DNA of 31,073 nt from positions 1 through 31,073 of IMG/VR virus record IMGVR_UViG_3300044675_002014; one strand, given 5' to 3'. The position numbers were made by a program, and so were the translations under genes. Under the pieces are notes generated by a model. It was not told where the DNA came from and did no database searches. It saw only the letters and a list, made by a program, of their open reading frames with translations. The first letter of the stretch is position 1. Every line of letters begins with the position of its first letter. This DNA is from a virus. Positions 16,122 through 22,333 of this stretch are shown here, in pieces.

Positions 16122-16369
16122 TTCAATGTTATCACCTTGCCCGTTGGGTTCCCGTTAAAGTCGCAAAAGGAGCCGAATAAGATAAAACGGATTTCCTTCT
16201 CTCGGTATTGGTAGGGGCTTGCCAACATCCTTATTTGTTTCTGCACTATCTCGATACCTTGGAAAGTGCCGTGACCCTTTGCCGACCATCCACTCCACTC
16301 ACCATTGTTCATGCGGTAGCGAATCTCAAGAGAGTAGTCGGGCTTTGATATGGGCAATCCCTTAGGCAT
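16118..16369 (-). CDS. Small hypothetical protein
   Basis: The 83-residue protein begins MPKGLPISKPDYSLEIRYR and is beta-rich, with a Trp-containing centre (NNGEWSGWSAKGHG) and Phe/Gly-rich second half. It overlaps the Xre-like gene by 8 bases and the sigma-like gene by 4 (ATGA). This suggests one regulatory operon. No known domain is recognised. Confidence 0.65.
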   Translation of the reverse strand: MPKGLPISKPDYSLEIRYRMNNGEWSGWSAKGHGTFQGIEIVQKQIRMLASPYQYREKEIRFILFGSFCDFNGNPTGKVITLK

Positions 16370-16565
16370 CCTTCTCTTTGATGATTACCTCTAATCCTAA
16401 CTCATGGCAAATGGTTCGCAAGTTAGCGAGGCTTATGCTTTCCTTTCCGTTTTCCAATTGGTGAACGGGTGCATGGCTCAAGCCTATCTTTTCGCAAAGC
16501 TGCTGCTGGGTATACCCCCTCTGCTTGCGCTTCTTCTTAATCATTAATCCTTCAAGTTCTGCCAT
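16362..16565 (-). CDS. Xre/Cro-family HTH regulator
   Basis: The 67-residue protein is a compact Cro/C1-type HTH. The domain spans residues about 12-60 (GYTQQQLCEKIGLSHAPVHQ, then LENGKESISLANL and LRTICHELGLEVII). It is first in a short regulatory operon with the 83-residue protein and the sigma-like factor. The ATG at 16565 starts the frame; a second Met at residue 8 is possible. The upstream intergenic region carries two direct TACATTTG repeats (minus strand), probably a promoter with an operator that this protein could bind to control itself. A lysogeny repressor is possible, but there is no integrase here. Confidence 0.85.
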   Translation of the reverse strand: MAELEGLMIKKKRKQRGYTQQQLCEKIGLSHAPVHQLENGKESISLANLRTICHELGLEVIIKEKDA

Positions 16566-16581
16566 TGTTTTGTTATTTCTT

Positions 16582-16613
16582 CAAATGTAATTTTTATATT
16601 TTAATCAAATGTA
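16582..16613 (-). promoter_or_regulatory. Promoter/operator region of the Xre-like gene
   Basis: Two exact copies of TACATTTG on the minus strand (16582-16589 and 16606-16613) lie 24 bases apart in an AT-rich stretch directly upstream of the Xre-like gene. Both match the Bacteroidota -7 element TAnnTTTG. The upstream copy may supply the TTTG -33-like element, although the 16-base gap is shorter than usual. The direct repetition also fits an operator. Confidence 0.6.
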
Positions 16614-16639
16614 AAAAGGTGCATTTGTGAGAAAATATT

Positions 16640-17548
16640 TTAATCCAACATCCCCCACCATTTAAAAAGATAGGACTGGTTTTGAAGTTCTTTGTATCTC
16701 TTTGCCTCAATCAAATCAATCAAAACCTCTGGGAAATACTTTTTCATTCTGTTAAGTTTGGTTTTTGATTTGTCATCCATGTAGCCTTTTACTTCAATTA
16801 GGTAAAATGTGCCATTTGTTCGCGTGACTTTGAAATCAGGTAAATAACTCATAACACCTCTTTTTATTTGCTCAAACCTATATTCTTCTGCCTCGTGATG
16901 CCAATCACTAATCAACTCGTTATCTTTTAAGTACTGAAGGTAGGCAGCCACATTTGCCTCCCACCTTGATCTTGCAAAAAAGGTTTTGTCAGCAATAGTA
17001 ATTTTGCCTTTTTTTACCCTGCTATATTGATTCTGCGGATTTTCTTTAAGTCTTTTTATCATTGCTTCAGATTGTAATTTTGATCTCTTTTCTTTATTTT
17101 CTAAAGAATTAACTTTCGAATTAGGGTTAGCCCACATTCTTTTTGTTCTTTCAGAAAGTTTATCTTTAATGTCCTGAGTGTGAGTTTTACCAAGCATACC
17201 TCTAGGATGTCCCTTTTCCGCAATTCTTTTTCTTGCTTTTTCTGATATATTTTTTCTTTGCTCCTCTGTTCGTTCTCCTGTAATTATATCGAATCGACCT
17301 TCCTTTGTTAGTCTTTTCATTAATTCAGAATGATCAGGTCTTTTTTTACCAACCTTGGAACTTGCTGCTCTTTTTTGAAACTCCTTAAAAAATTCAGAAT
17401 TTTGATTAATTCTTAAATTTAATTTTGCAGCCATACTCCTTACTTGAGCCTCCCTTTTATTTAAGGCTTTTACACAAAACAATTTACCTTTTTGAGGGTA
17501 ATTGATTTTTAGAAATTCAATGTCTTTTTCATCCCATAAATTTGCCAT
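16640..17548 (-). CDS. Homing-type endonuclease (PD-(D/E)XK with NUMOD-like modules)
   Basis: The 302-residue protein starts with a SANT/HTH-like DNA-binding segment (residues about 4-47, ending REAQVRSMAAKLNLRI). Basic repeat modules of NUMOD3 type follow (KVGKKRPDHSELMKRL at 66-81 and GMLGKTHTQDIKDKLSERTK at 117-136), then a PD-(D/E)XK nuclease: RSRWEANVA (Glu197), LPDFKV (Asp238) and IEVKGY (Glu252, Lys254). This combination occurs in free-standing phage homing endonucleases. The gene is distinctly AT-richer than the virion genes, in keeping with a mobile origin. It is unrelated to the flanking regulator and Mom genes. The nuclease core is intact and the frame full length. Confidence 0.82.
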   Translation of the reverse strand: MANLWDEKDIEFLKINYPQKGKLFCVKALNKREAQVRSMAAKLNLRINQNSEFFKEFQKRAASSKVGKKRPDHSELMKRLTKEGRFDIITGERTEEQRKNISEKARKRIAEKGHPRGMLGKTHTQDIKDKLSERTKRMWANPNSKVNSLENKEKRSKLQSEAMIKRLKENPQNQYSRVKKGKITIADKTFFARSRWEANVAAYLQYLKDNELISDWHHEAEEYRFEQIKRGVMSYLPDFKVTRTNGTFYLIEVKGYMDDKSKTKLNRMKKYFPEVLIDLIEAKRYKELQNQSYLFKWWGMLD

Positions 17549-17583
17549 TCCTAAAGTTAATTGTTTTTATTGGATTATCAAAA

Positions 17584-17733
17584 TCATTTGCAATGCTTAT
17601 ACACGAAGTCCATGCCGAGCGTATACAAGCCCACCAAGACCATAAAAAGGAATAGGTTTGAAATATCCAATTGCATCAAGCCAAAGATGGCAAGCAAGGT
17701 GGAGGATAGTGAAAAGAGGTCTGCTTTTTTCAT
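17584..17733 (-). CDS. Small two-helix membrane protein
   Basis: A 49-codon frame starts with ATG at 17733, 2 bases after the stop of the Mom-like gene. The protein begins MKKADLFSLSSTLLAIFGLM and holds two hydrophobic helices (residues about 8-21 and 27-44). The spacing and hydrophobic pattern favour a real gene over chance, and it explains a gap that otherwise has no coding. Function is unknown; a holin-like or superinfection-exclusion protein are guesses. Confidence 0.6.
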   Translation of the reverse strand: MKKADLFSLSSTLLAIFGLMQLDISNLFLFMVLVGLYTLGMDFVYKHCK

Positions 17734-17735
17734 GG

Positions 17736-18428
17736 TTAAAATAGTTGAGTTTGAATTGATGGTTTATAGCTTGCATCGTATCGTTTATTTTCACCTTTTG
17801 GATACGGCTTTATTTCAAATAACTTTTCGCTCATAATCTTGATTTTTGTTTTTGAATTTGATAAAACATAAACGTATCGATGCTTTGCCTCTCTTTTGAC
17901 TTGATAAAGTTGATCTCCATATTTTTCCTTTAATTTATTGACTCTGTCAGGCTGAAATGCGAACTCATCCATCAAAGTCCTAGAATGTAAATGCTCAAAT
18001 CCTTTTAACTTCCAATCCATTTGAGTATGACTTTCGCCTGTATAAATAAAATTGCAAGCTTGATAAATGTATCCAGTATGCCCTACTGATTTATCAGCGT
18101 ATGAAACAATGATCAAAGGTTTTGGTAAAAGATTAAATGATTGAGATATAAAAAAGGAATTGGCATTTTTATCCAAATTATCATTTGTGCAAAGCCTGTT
18201 AAGTTCATAAACTAAGTCCATGTAATTATTCCCAAATAAGGATTTTTTCATATTCAAAGGTATTGCATTTCCAAAGGTTAAAACCCCAACTAAAATACCA
18301 TTTTCAAAAAGTCCAAAAGAATAAGAAAAAGAGGTTTTCCTTTTTAAGTAGTGTTTTTTCAAAAGCCATTCACTACACAAAAAAGAATCAATTGATTTGA
18401 CTTGATATTTTTCTTTTATCGATGTCAT
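17736..18428 (-). CDS. mom: Mom-like DNA adenine-modifying enzyme
   Basis: The 230-residue protein carries the segments of the Mom family: YELNRLC (residues 74-80), FFISQSF (92-98), IVSYADKSVGHTGYIYQACNF (107-127) and the C-terminal AKHRYVYVL (181-189) with KPYPK (207-211). In phage Mu, Mom adds a carbamoyl-type group to adenine in DNA and protects it from restriction enzymes; the fold is GNAT-acetyltransferase-like. It is placed between the helicase and a small membrane protein, and it is AT-richer than the virion genes. The upstream frame is the helicase, whose stop lies 9 bases before this start. I see no companion similar to Mu Com. The family call is good, but the exact modification is unknown. 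Confidence 0.8.
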   Translation of the reverse strand: MTSIKEKYQVKSIDSFLCSEWLLKKHYLKRKTSFSYSFGLFENGILVGVLTFGNAIPLNMKKSLFGNNYMDLVYELNRLCTNDNLDKNANSFFISQSFNLLPKPLIIVSYADKSVGHTGYIYQACNFIYTGESHTQMDWKLKGFEHLHSRTLMDEFAFQPDRVNKLKEKYGDQLYQVKREAKHRYVYVLSNSKTKIKIMSEKLFEIKPYPKGENKRYDASYKPSIQTQLF

Positions 18429-18437
18429 TTTAGTTTC

Positions 18438-19499
18438 TTAAAATGGTGCGTTTTTTATTTCTTCTTGATCGGGGAAAATGAAGTCATCAATGCCCGAGGT
18501 GGTAAACTTTTCAACCCTTGTCTCGGGTACCTTACCAATCACCGCATTCTCGAAATAATCGAAACCATCCTTGCCGATGTACCTATTCCTTTTGCGGTTG
18601 AAGTCGATGGTAATTTCAAAGGGTATCCCGACCAACTTCTGCTTTTTAATCTTGTCGGTCTTGATGATTACTGTGGTATCGTTTGGATCGGTAGCCCTAT
18701 TCGGCCTCCATACGCTGATTGTATTATCCGTACTATCCGCAAACGTGCCACCCCCTTTGATTTGATATAGGCTTGGGGGTGGATAGTTTCCATCCTTCTC
18801 TTTCCTCGGTGTGGTTTGGTGCATTACCAAGTGATAAGAGACGTTATTCTTGCGGGTAAAATTTATCCTGTCCATCATGAAGCGGGAAGCGTACAAATGC
18901 TCGGGCTCTCCCGCACTCATCTCGTGGCGAATCTTGATGTAGGGGTCTACGATTACCGCCTTCACATCCTTCTCCCAAACCAAGTACTCAAAGACGCTTT
19001 CGATTTGCTCAATCCTAAAATCGGGCATCTTATCCGTTTCGGGGTACACGAAAAAGAAGTTATCCTTAACCATGTCAAATGCTCTCAAGTATTCCTCCTC
19101 ATTGACGTCAAAATTCTTGTACGCCCTGTCGGTACTTTTTCCAAGGATCGTGTGAATGATGTCATCAAAAAACTCATCGGGCGGGTAGTTCTCGGGGGAG
19201 AAAAAGGCAAACTTCCACCCCTCATTTATTGCCTTCAAGACACATAAGAAAATTAGGAACTGAGACTTGCCCTCGTTATTGTATCCAGTCCAAAGGTTAA
19301 ACTCTCCCGCCTTCCAAGACCACATCTTATTTTGTATACCTCCGCTTATAATGTGGTCGATATCTCGGACGTATGTCTTGCTCCCAGCCTCCTTGCCTTT
19401 TCTAAAGTTGGCAAGCATGGAGTTTCTTTGTCCCGCAAATGTCTTGATACTAGCCTCGCAAAAATCGAGGTCAAATACCTTATCGCTTTTCTTTTTCAT
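18438..19499 (-). CDS. DnaB-like replicative helicase / RecA-fold ATPase
   Basis: The 353-residue protein has Walker A GYNNEGKS (residues 72-79), Walker B AVIVD (181-185), a sensor segment LVMHQT (224-229) and an arginine/glycine loop KGGGTFADSTDN (248-259), in the order of the DnaB-type helicase C-terminal domain. There is no separate DnaB N-terminal domain, as in short phage helicases. It would unwind the fork loaded by the DUF6291-type protein two genes upstream. The start overlaps the upstream gene stop by 4 bases (ATGA). No primase gene is recognised in the window, so host DnaG is the probable partner. Confidence 0.85.
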   Translation of the reverse strand: MKKKSDKVFDLDFCEASIKTFAGQRNSMLANFRKGKEAGSKTYVRDIDHIISGGIQNKMWSWKAGEFNLWTGYNNEGKSQFLIFLCVLKAINEGWKFAFFSPENYPPDEFFDDIIHTILGKSTDRAYKNFDVNEEEYLRAFDMVKDNFFFVYPETDKMPDFRIEQIESVFEYLVWEKDVKAVIVDPYIKIRHEMSAGEPEHLYASRFMMDRINFTRKNNVSYHLVMHQTTPRKEKDGNYPPPSLYQIKGGGTFADSTDNTISVWRPNRATDPNDTTVIIKTDKIKKQKLVGIPFEITIDFNRKRNRYIGKDGFDYFENAVIGKVPETRVEKFTTSGIDDFIFPDQEEIKNAPF

Positions 19500-19810
19500 T
19501 CTCCGAACAATTTATCAATGCTATCCTTTAGTTCTTGGTAATTCCCTTGTCTTTTCGCAAGGTCTTTAAACCATTGCTTCTCAAATTGATTTCTCACCCT
19601 TACCTCTTCTTGCAATGCCAAGGTAATACCTTTTATCTCATAATCTTGCAAATTTATTATATTGATATATTTCTTTTGCAAGGCATTCATGCGCTTAAGG
19701 TTCTGTTCAATCAATGCCCAATTTTTAGTTTGTACCGCCAAGACTAGCATTCCCCACAAATCTCGGTTTAGATCATTCAAGTCTTTGATTGTTTGCTTTT
19801 GCTTTTCCAT
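19496..19810 (-). CDS. Small coiled-coil protein of the replication operon
   Basis: The ATG at 19810 overlaps the TAA of the DUF6291-type gene by one base (TAATG) and is preferred over an upstream TTG at 19819. The 104-residue product begins MEKQKQTIKDLNDLNRDLWG and is almost entirely helical, charged and rich in Gln and Lys. It is flanked by an initiator-like and a helicase gene, so a helicase-loading or initiator-accessory role is likely. There is no recognised domain. Confidence 0.7.
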   Translation of the reverse strand: MEKQKQTIKDLNDLNRDLWGMLVLAVQTKNWALIEQNLKRMNALQKKYINIINLQDYEIKGITLALQEEVRVRNQFEKQWFKDLAKRQGNYQELKDSIDKLFGE

Positions 19811-20469
19811 TACCACCAATTGTCTTGAAGTGTACTTTTTGCGTATGTGGTCTCTCCCGCTTTTTTCTCGGGTATCGGGTTACCTCTTTTTATCCATCTA
19901 ACAAAGTGTTGCTTTGCATCTTTCTCATTTACCTTCAAGGTTCCTATTAGGATTAACTCTTGTCTAAAATCATTCAAGTGATTTCTAACTTGCTCAATAC
20001 TTACTTTATTATTTAGTGCTATTCCTTCAAGCCAAATATTGCTTTTCCATAATTCTCTGAATATTTGGTTATGGCTTTCCTCATTTACCTCCAAGGTTTT
20101 TTCTGTCTCTGTATATATATCATTTACATTTACATTAACATTATCATTTACAGCTAGGTTTGCTACAAAATTTGTAGCGGTGCTAGGTTTTGCTAGGACT
20201 TCGCTAGCATTGCTAGCTTTTGCTAGACCTCCCTTCCTTCCAGCCTCTGCCCTCTGCTGCTTCTTTTCATCCCACAATACCAAGTCTCTTTTCAATTGAG
20301 TCTTGATTGGTAAAAAAGCAACCTTCAAAAGCAAGTCTTCCGTGCTTGGGTTTTCATCATTGACGTATGCAAAGATGTGCTTGATAAGTTTGCCAGCCGT
20401 GACGTCATCGAGTTCATCAAATACCTCTCGCTGGTCTGTGTAAAGTACAAAGGATTTTTTTCCTTTCAT
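19810..20469 (-). CDS. DUF6291-type phage replication initiator-like protein
   Basis: The 219-residue protein begins MKGKKSFVLYTDQREVFDEL, followed by the motif GKLIKHIFAYVNDENPSTED, the signature of DUF6291 proteins in Bacteroidota phage replication modules. Residues 80-130 are low-complexity, with an Asn/Val run (NDNVNVNVND) that resembles linkers of phage replication proteins. The C-terminal part (about 150-200) is a helical, DnaD-like region with RNHLNDFRQELIL and HFVRWIKRGN. The region that encodes the linker also carries tandem GCTAG repeats, a dyad and a very AT-rich tract, as in the lambda O gene. A regulatory leader with two hairpins and a -7 promoter element lies upstream. The function is inferred from family and context. 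Confidence 0.82.
   Translation of the reverse strand: MKGKKSFVLYTDQREVFDELDDVTAGKLIKHIFAYVNDENPSTEDLLLKVAFLPIKTQLKRDLVLWDEKKQQRAEAGRKGGLAKASNASEVLAKPSTATNFVANLAVNDNVNVNVNDIYTETEKTLEVNEESHNQIFRELWKSNIWLEGIALNNKVSIEQVRNHLNDFRQELILIGTLKVNEKDAKQHFVRWIKRGNPIPEKKAGETTYAKSTLQDNWW
20111..20226. other. Candidate replication origin inside the initiator gene
   Basis: On the plus strand an AT-rich tract (20111-20150, six G/C in 40) is followed by a perfect inverted repeat GCTACAAA-a-TTTGTAGC (20162-20178). Five GCTAG iterons then start at 20182, 20192, 20203, 20212 and 20222, spaced 10, 11, 9 and 10 bases, and one more lies at 20153. This is about one copy per helical turn. The arrangement of DNA-unwinding-like tract, dyad and iterons inside an initiator-like gene resembles the lambda origin in the O gene. 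No experiment supports it yet. Confidence 0.5.
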
Positions 20470-20473
20470 GGTA

Positions 20474-20566
20474 GTAAATAAAAAAGCCCAACAGGTAGGA
20501 GTCTGTCGGGCTAGGTTTAGTAAACCTTTATGAAATCATTTTTGGCTCCTACCTCAAAAATGATTT
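20474..20566 (-). promoter_or_regulatory. Two-hairpin 5' leader of the replication operon
   Basis: In transcription order: hairpin A, a perfect 11-bp stem (20556-20566 with 20533-20543) and 12-base loop; a 15-base palindrome AGGTTTA-G-TAAACCT (20513-20527); hairpin B, a 10-position stem with one mismatch (20503-20512 with 20485-20494) and 8-base loop, followed by TTTTTTATTTA. Nine bases around loop A (20546-20554) are perfectly complementary to nine around loop B (20493-20501), so a kissing or alternative structure is possible. The start codon is at 20469. Confidence 0.6.
20481..20512 (-). terminator. Terminator-like hairpin B before the DUF6291 gene
   Basis: The stem AGCCC(A)ACAG / CTGTCGGGCT (20485-20494 with 20503-20512) is followed on the minus strand by TTTTTTATTTA. 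It would stop transcripts of the upstream early operon, or attenuate the leader, about 15 bases ahead of the DUF6291 start. It can be both a terminator and part of the two-hairpin leader. Confidence 0.7.
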
Positions 20567-20572
20567 AATATT

Positions 20573-20580
20573 CAAAGATA
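20573..20580 (-). promoter_or_regulatory. -7 promoter element TATCTTTG before the replication operon
   Basis: On the minus strand TATCTTTG matches the Bacteroidota -7 consensus TAnnTTTG and places initiation at about 20566-20569, at the first base of hairpin A. I do not find a convincing TTG/TTTG -33 element at the usual distance, so activation by another factor is possible. Confidence 0.5.
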
Positions 20581-20594
20581 AACTATTTTTTCAA

Positions 20595-20744
20595 TTAACC
20601 TACTAAATACCTTCTTTTTAATTCTTGATAAACTGCGGTATAAGAAAGACCCACATTTATCGCAATGGCCTTGACTGAAAGGCGGTCTTGCCATAGGGAA
20701 AAGATTCGCTCCTCCATAGCCTCGTCAATCTTGCGCCGTGGCAT
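20595..20744 (-). CDS. Small HTH protein (resolvase/sigma-4-like)
   Basis: The ATG at 20744 is chosen because an earlier start would overlap the upstream gene by over 150 bases; from here the overlap is 20 bases. The 49-residue protein begins MPRRKIDEAMEERIFSLWQD and holds a helix-turn-helix (RLSVKAIAINVGLSYTAVYQ, residues 21-40) with a basic C-terminus. It is probably a DNA-binding regulator of the early genes. Confidence 0.65.
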   Translation of the reverse strand: MPRRKIDEAMEERIFSLWQDRLSVKAIAINVGLSYTAVYQELKRRYLVG

Positions 20745-21114
20745 CTCTTTGGAGTATGGTATCAATAGCCTCAAGGCAATCGTGGAACGTCTTGCCACCC
20801 TTATCAATTGACTCGTGTAGTCCTTCGAATATCTTGACAAAGTGGTGGAATTGGCGGATTGTCTTTTGTCCCTCATCGTACCCCTCAAGAAAACGGAAAG
20901 CCTTTGTTGCGTTTCGCTTTAGATCAACCAAGAGGTTCTTATGCTTGGTGGTAATGTAATAATCGTAATCTTTTAAGAAGGTACAGTCCTCGTAATTGTC
21001 GAGCATGATTTCTTGAAGTGCCAAGTACGTCAAGTACTTTTGAGTTGAGCGGTGCTGGAGTTCCCTCACGATTTGCTCCTTGGTTAATGTCTTTACAATC
21101 TCTTGCTCGGTCAT
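20725..21114 (-). CDS. Hypothetical helical protein
   Basis: The 129-residue protein begins MTEQEIVKTLTKEQIVRELQ. It is helical, charged and rich in aromatics (NYEDCTFLKDYDYYITTKH at about residues 40-58), with a basic patch (LKRNATKAFRFL). Its start overlaps the stop of the HTH gene upstream by 4 bases (ATGA). I do not recognise a domain; it is placed among small early regulators and may be an anti-host or accessory replication factor. Confidence 0.68.
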   Translation of the reverse strand: MTEQEIVKTLTKEQIVRELQHRSTQKYLTYLALQEIMLDNYEDCTFLKDYDYYITTKHKNLLVDLKRNATKAFRFLEGYDEGQKTIRQFHHFVKIFEGLHESIDKGGKTFHDCLEAIDTILQRDATAQD

Positions 21115-21314
21115 CTCTTTATTGAATAACGTGCAACCCTCTTGTCATTAATCTCTACGATGTCCGTTTGGATGTCCATTCCTTTTTCTTTTAGGTCTGC
21201 AATCCTTGCGGCAAGGCGGAAGCATCCGAACATATTTAAAGCTTCCAAGGTGGTCAAAGAGCGGCCGTTCATAAGCCATCCTTTGATGAGTGCGTTTTGC
21301 GAATCTAGTCTCAT
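21111..21314 (-). CDS. Winged-HTH regulator (HTH_39-like)
   Basis: The ATG at 21314 overlaps the previous stop by 4 bases (ATGA at 21311-21314) and is preferred over a TTG/ATG further upstream inside that gene. The 67-residue protein begins MRLDSQNALIKGWLMNGRSL and continues TTLEALNMFGCFRLAARIAD with LKEKGMDIQTDIVE and KRVARYSIK, a recognised compact winged HTH pattern of phage proteins. It probably regulates early genes or helps a nuclease choose DNA. Confidence 0.78.
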   Translation of the reverse strand: MRLDSQNALIKGWLMNGRSLTTLEALNMFGCFRLAARIADLKEKGMDIQTDIVEINDKRVARYSIKR

Positions 21315-21613
21315 AATTTTGCGATTGTGGTAACACATTTTTTATACTCCTTCTTAAACTCCTCCTCGGTCATCTCAACCAACTCCTTTCCCTTGACAAA
21401 GATTTCAAGGTACCTCACTTGGTCTACTCTGATATTCGGGTAAACCTCCAAGTTCTCCATGCTTTCCGTGTCGACCTCGTAATTTGTTACTTTGATGTAG
21501 CTTCTTTCGCTCAGTATTTTGAAATACTGAAAGCTCCCTTTGATGGTGAAGAAAGGCGGGATAATCATCTCATCGACTACCAGCGTGTTGATTTGAATTT
21601 TGATTGGTTCCAT
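21311..21613 (-). CDS. Hypothetical protein
   Basis: The 100-residue protein begins MEPIKIQINTLVVDEMIIPP. It is beta-rich in its first 45 residues, then helical (MTEEEFKKEYKKCVTTIAKL), so it may bind a protein or nucleic acid partner. It is coupled by an ATGA overlap to the HTH gene downstream and lies 12 bases after a 30-residue membrane peptide gene. No family is recognised. Confidence 0.68.
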   Translation of the reverse strand: MEPIKIQINTLVVDEMIIPPFFTIKGSFQYFKILSERSYIKVTNYEVDTESMENLEVYPNIRVDQVRYLEIFVKGKELVEMTEEEFKKEYKKCVTTIAKL

Positions 21614-21625
21614 TGTTTTTGGTTT

Positions 21626-21718
21626 TTAGTTTGTGATGTGCTTGCCTACCATGTAGCAAAAGATAAATAGAGGCGCAAAGCCTACGATAAAGTAAAGGAT
21701 GTCTTTGATAAGTTTCAT
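21626..21718 (-). CDS. Small single-pass membrane peptide
   Basis: A 30-codon frame starts at ATG 21718 and ends TAA at 21626, in the gap between a hairpin and the 100-residue gene. The product begins MKLIKDILYFIVGFAPLFIF and is hydrophobic through most of its length, ending KHITN. Tiny membrane peptides are common in phage early regions. Chance occurrence cannot be excluded for a frame this short. Confidence 0.5.
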   Translation of the reverse strand: MKLIKDILYFIVGFAPLFIFCYMVGKHITN

Positions 21719-21740
21719 AAAATTTTTAGTTAAGTAAGTG

Positions 21741-21760
21741 AAGCCCCCCGAAGGGGGCTT
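21741..21760 (-). terminator. GC-rich hairpin after the 168-residue gene
   Basis: A perfect 8-bp stem AAGCCCCC (21741-21748) with GGGGGCTT (21753-21760) encloses a CGAA tetraloop (TTCG on the minus strand, highly stable). The T run is on the plus-strand side (TTGTTTTT), where no upstream plus gene exists. For minus transcripts only a short CTTCACTT follows. It may therefore be an RNA-stabilising or partial terminator element between two early genes. Confidence 0.55.
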
Positions 21761-21764
21761 GTTT

Positions 21765-22271
21765 TTATTTGATAAGGTATCTGTAGTGTGGTTTTTGAAT
21801 TTCTCCTTCTGCTATTATTGTGAAGGCTCTCACTACTTTTTCTCCATCTGTTAGGGTAGTTTCAAAATTTATATCAACCCTTCCGCTTTTTACTTCTAGT
21901 TTATCAAGGTTCAAGCCTTTTGATTGAATTTTTGAGGATAGTTTCAAGATTGAATTTTCGTAGTGTTCTTGGGCTTTTTTTACTTCCTTTTCTACATATT
22001 TTTTAAGACCTATTTTAATCATTGAAAATCCTTTGTTCAAAAGAAAATCTCTAGACTGATAAAATTCTTTAGTTGGCTCTTCTTTTACTCCACCAAATAA
22101 TTCATTTAGACCTGAATTGATGTAGTATTTTTTTTGCTTCAAATAATCCTCATTTATTTTGATGGCTTTCTCAAATTCCTGAACCGCCCATACTGAAATG
22201 TTATTCAAGTATTCTATTTTCATTGTTTCGGTTTCGTTTCTAAGTGCTTGAACTAGGTTAAGATTTGTCAT
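21765..22271 (-). CDS. Hypothetical early protein
   Basis: The 168-residue protein begins MTNLNLVQALRNETETMKIE. It is helical and lysine-rich, with a probable coiled coil (about residues 85-120). The C-terminal 50 residues are more beta-like (VDINFETTLTDGEKVVRAFT). The gene is AT-richer than the virion genes. It has its own strong promoter (22301-22330) and a hairpin after it, so it is expressed separately. No domain is recognised; it could be an anti-host protein. Confidence 0.72.
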   Translation of the reverse strand: MTNLNLVQALRNETETMKIEYLNNISVWAVQEFEKAIKINEDYLKQKKYYINSGLNELFGGVKEEPTKEFYQSRDFLLNKGFSMIKIGLKKYVEKEVKKAQEHYENSILKLSSKIQSKGLNLDKLEVKSGRVDINFETTLTDGEKVVRAFTIIAEGEIQKPHYRYLIK

Positions 22272-22300
22272 TGCTTTAGGGTTTAGATGAATAACTGATT

Positions 22301-22330
22301 CAAAGATATGAGTTATTTCTTAGATTCCAA
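22301..22330 (-). promoter_or_regulatory. Early promoter before the 168-residue gene
   Basis: On the minus strand TATCTTTG (22301-22308) matches the -7 element TAnnTTTG exactly, with TTG (22328-22330) 19 bases upstream. This is the best promoter match in the window for the Bacteroidota vegetative sigma factor. It sits 30 bases before the start at 22271, giving a leader of about 25 bases. Confidence 0.75.
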
Positions 22331-22333
22331 CAA

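Noticed and set aside
17552-17578. TTTG-N19-TAACTTTA promoter-like match before the endonuclease gene
   Set aside because: It would start transcription at or inside the start codon, and the final base of the -7 element is wrong; too weak to annotate.
17597-17794. 65-codon minus-strand frame overlapping the end of the Mom-like gene
   Set aside because: The 49-residue membrane protein in another frame fits the gap better, starts 2 bases after the Mom stop and has a plausible topology.
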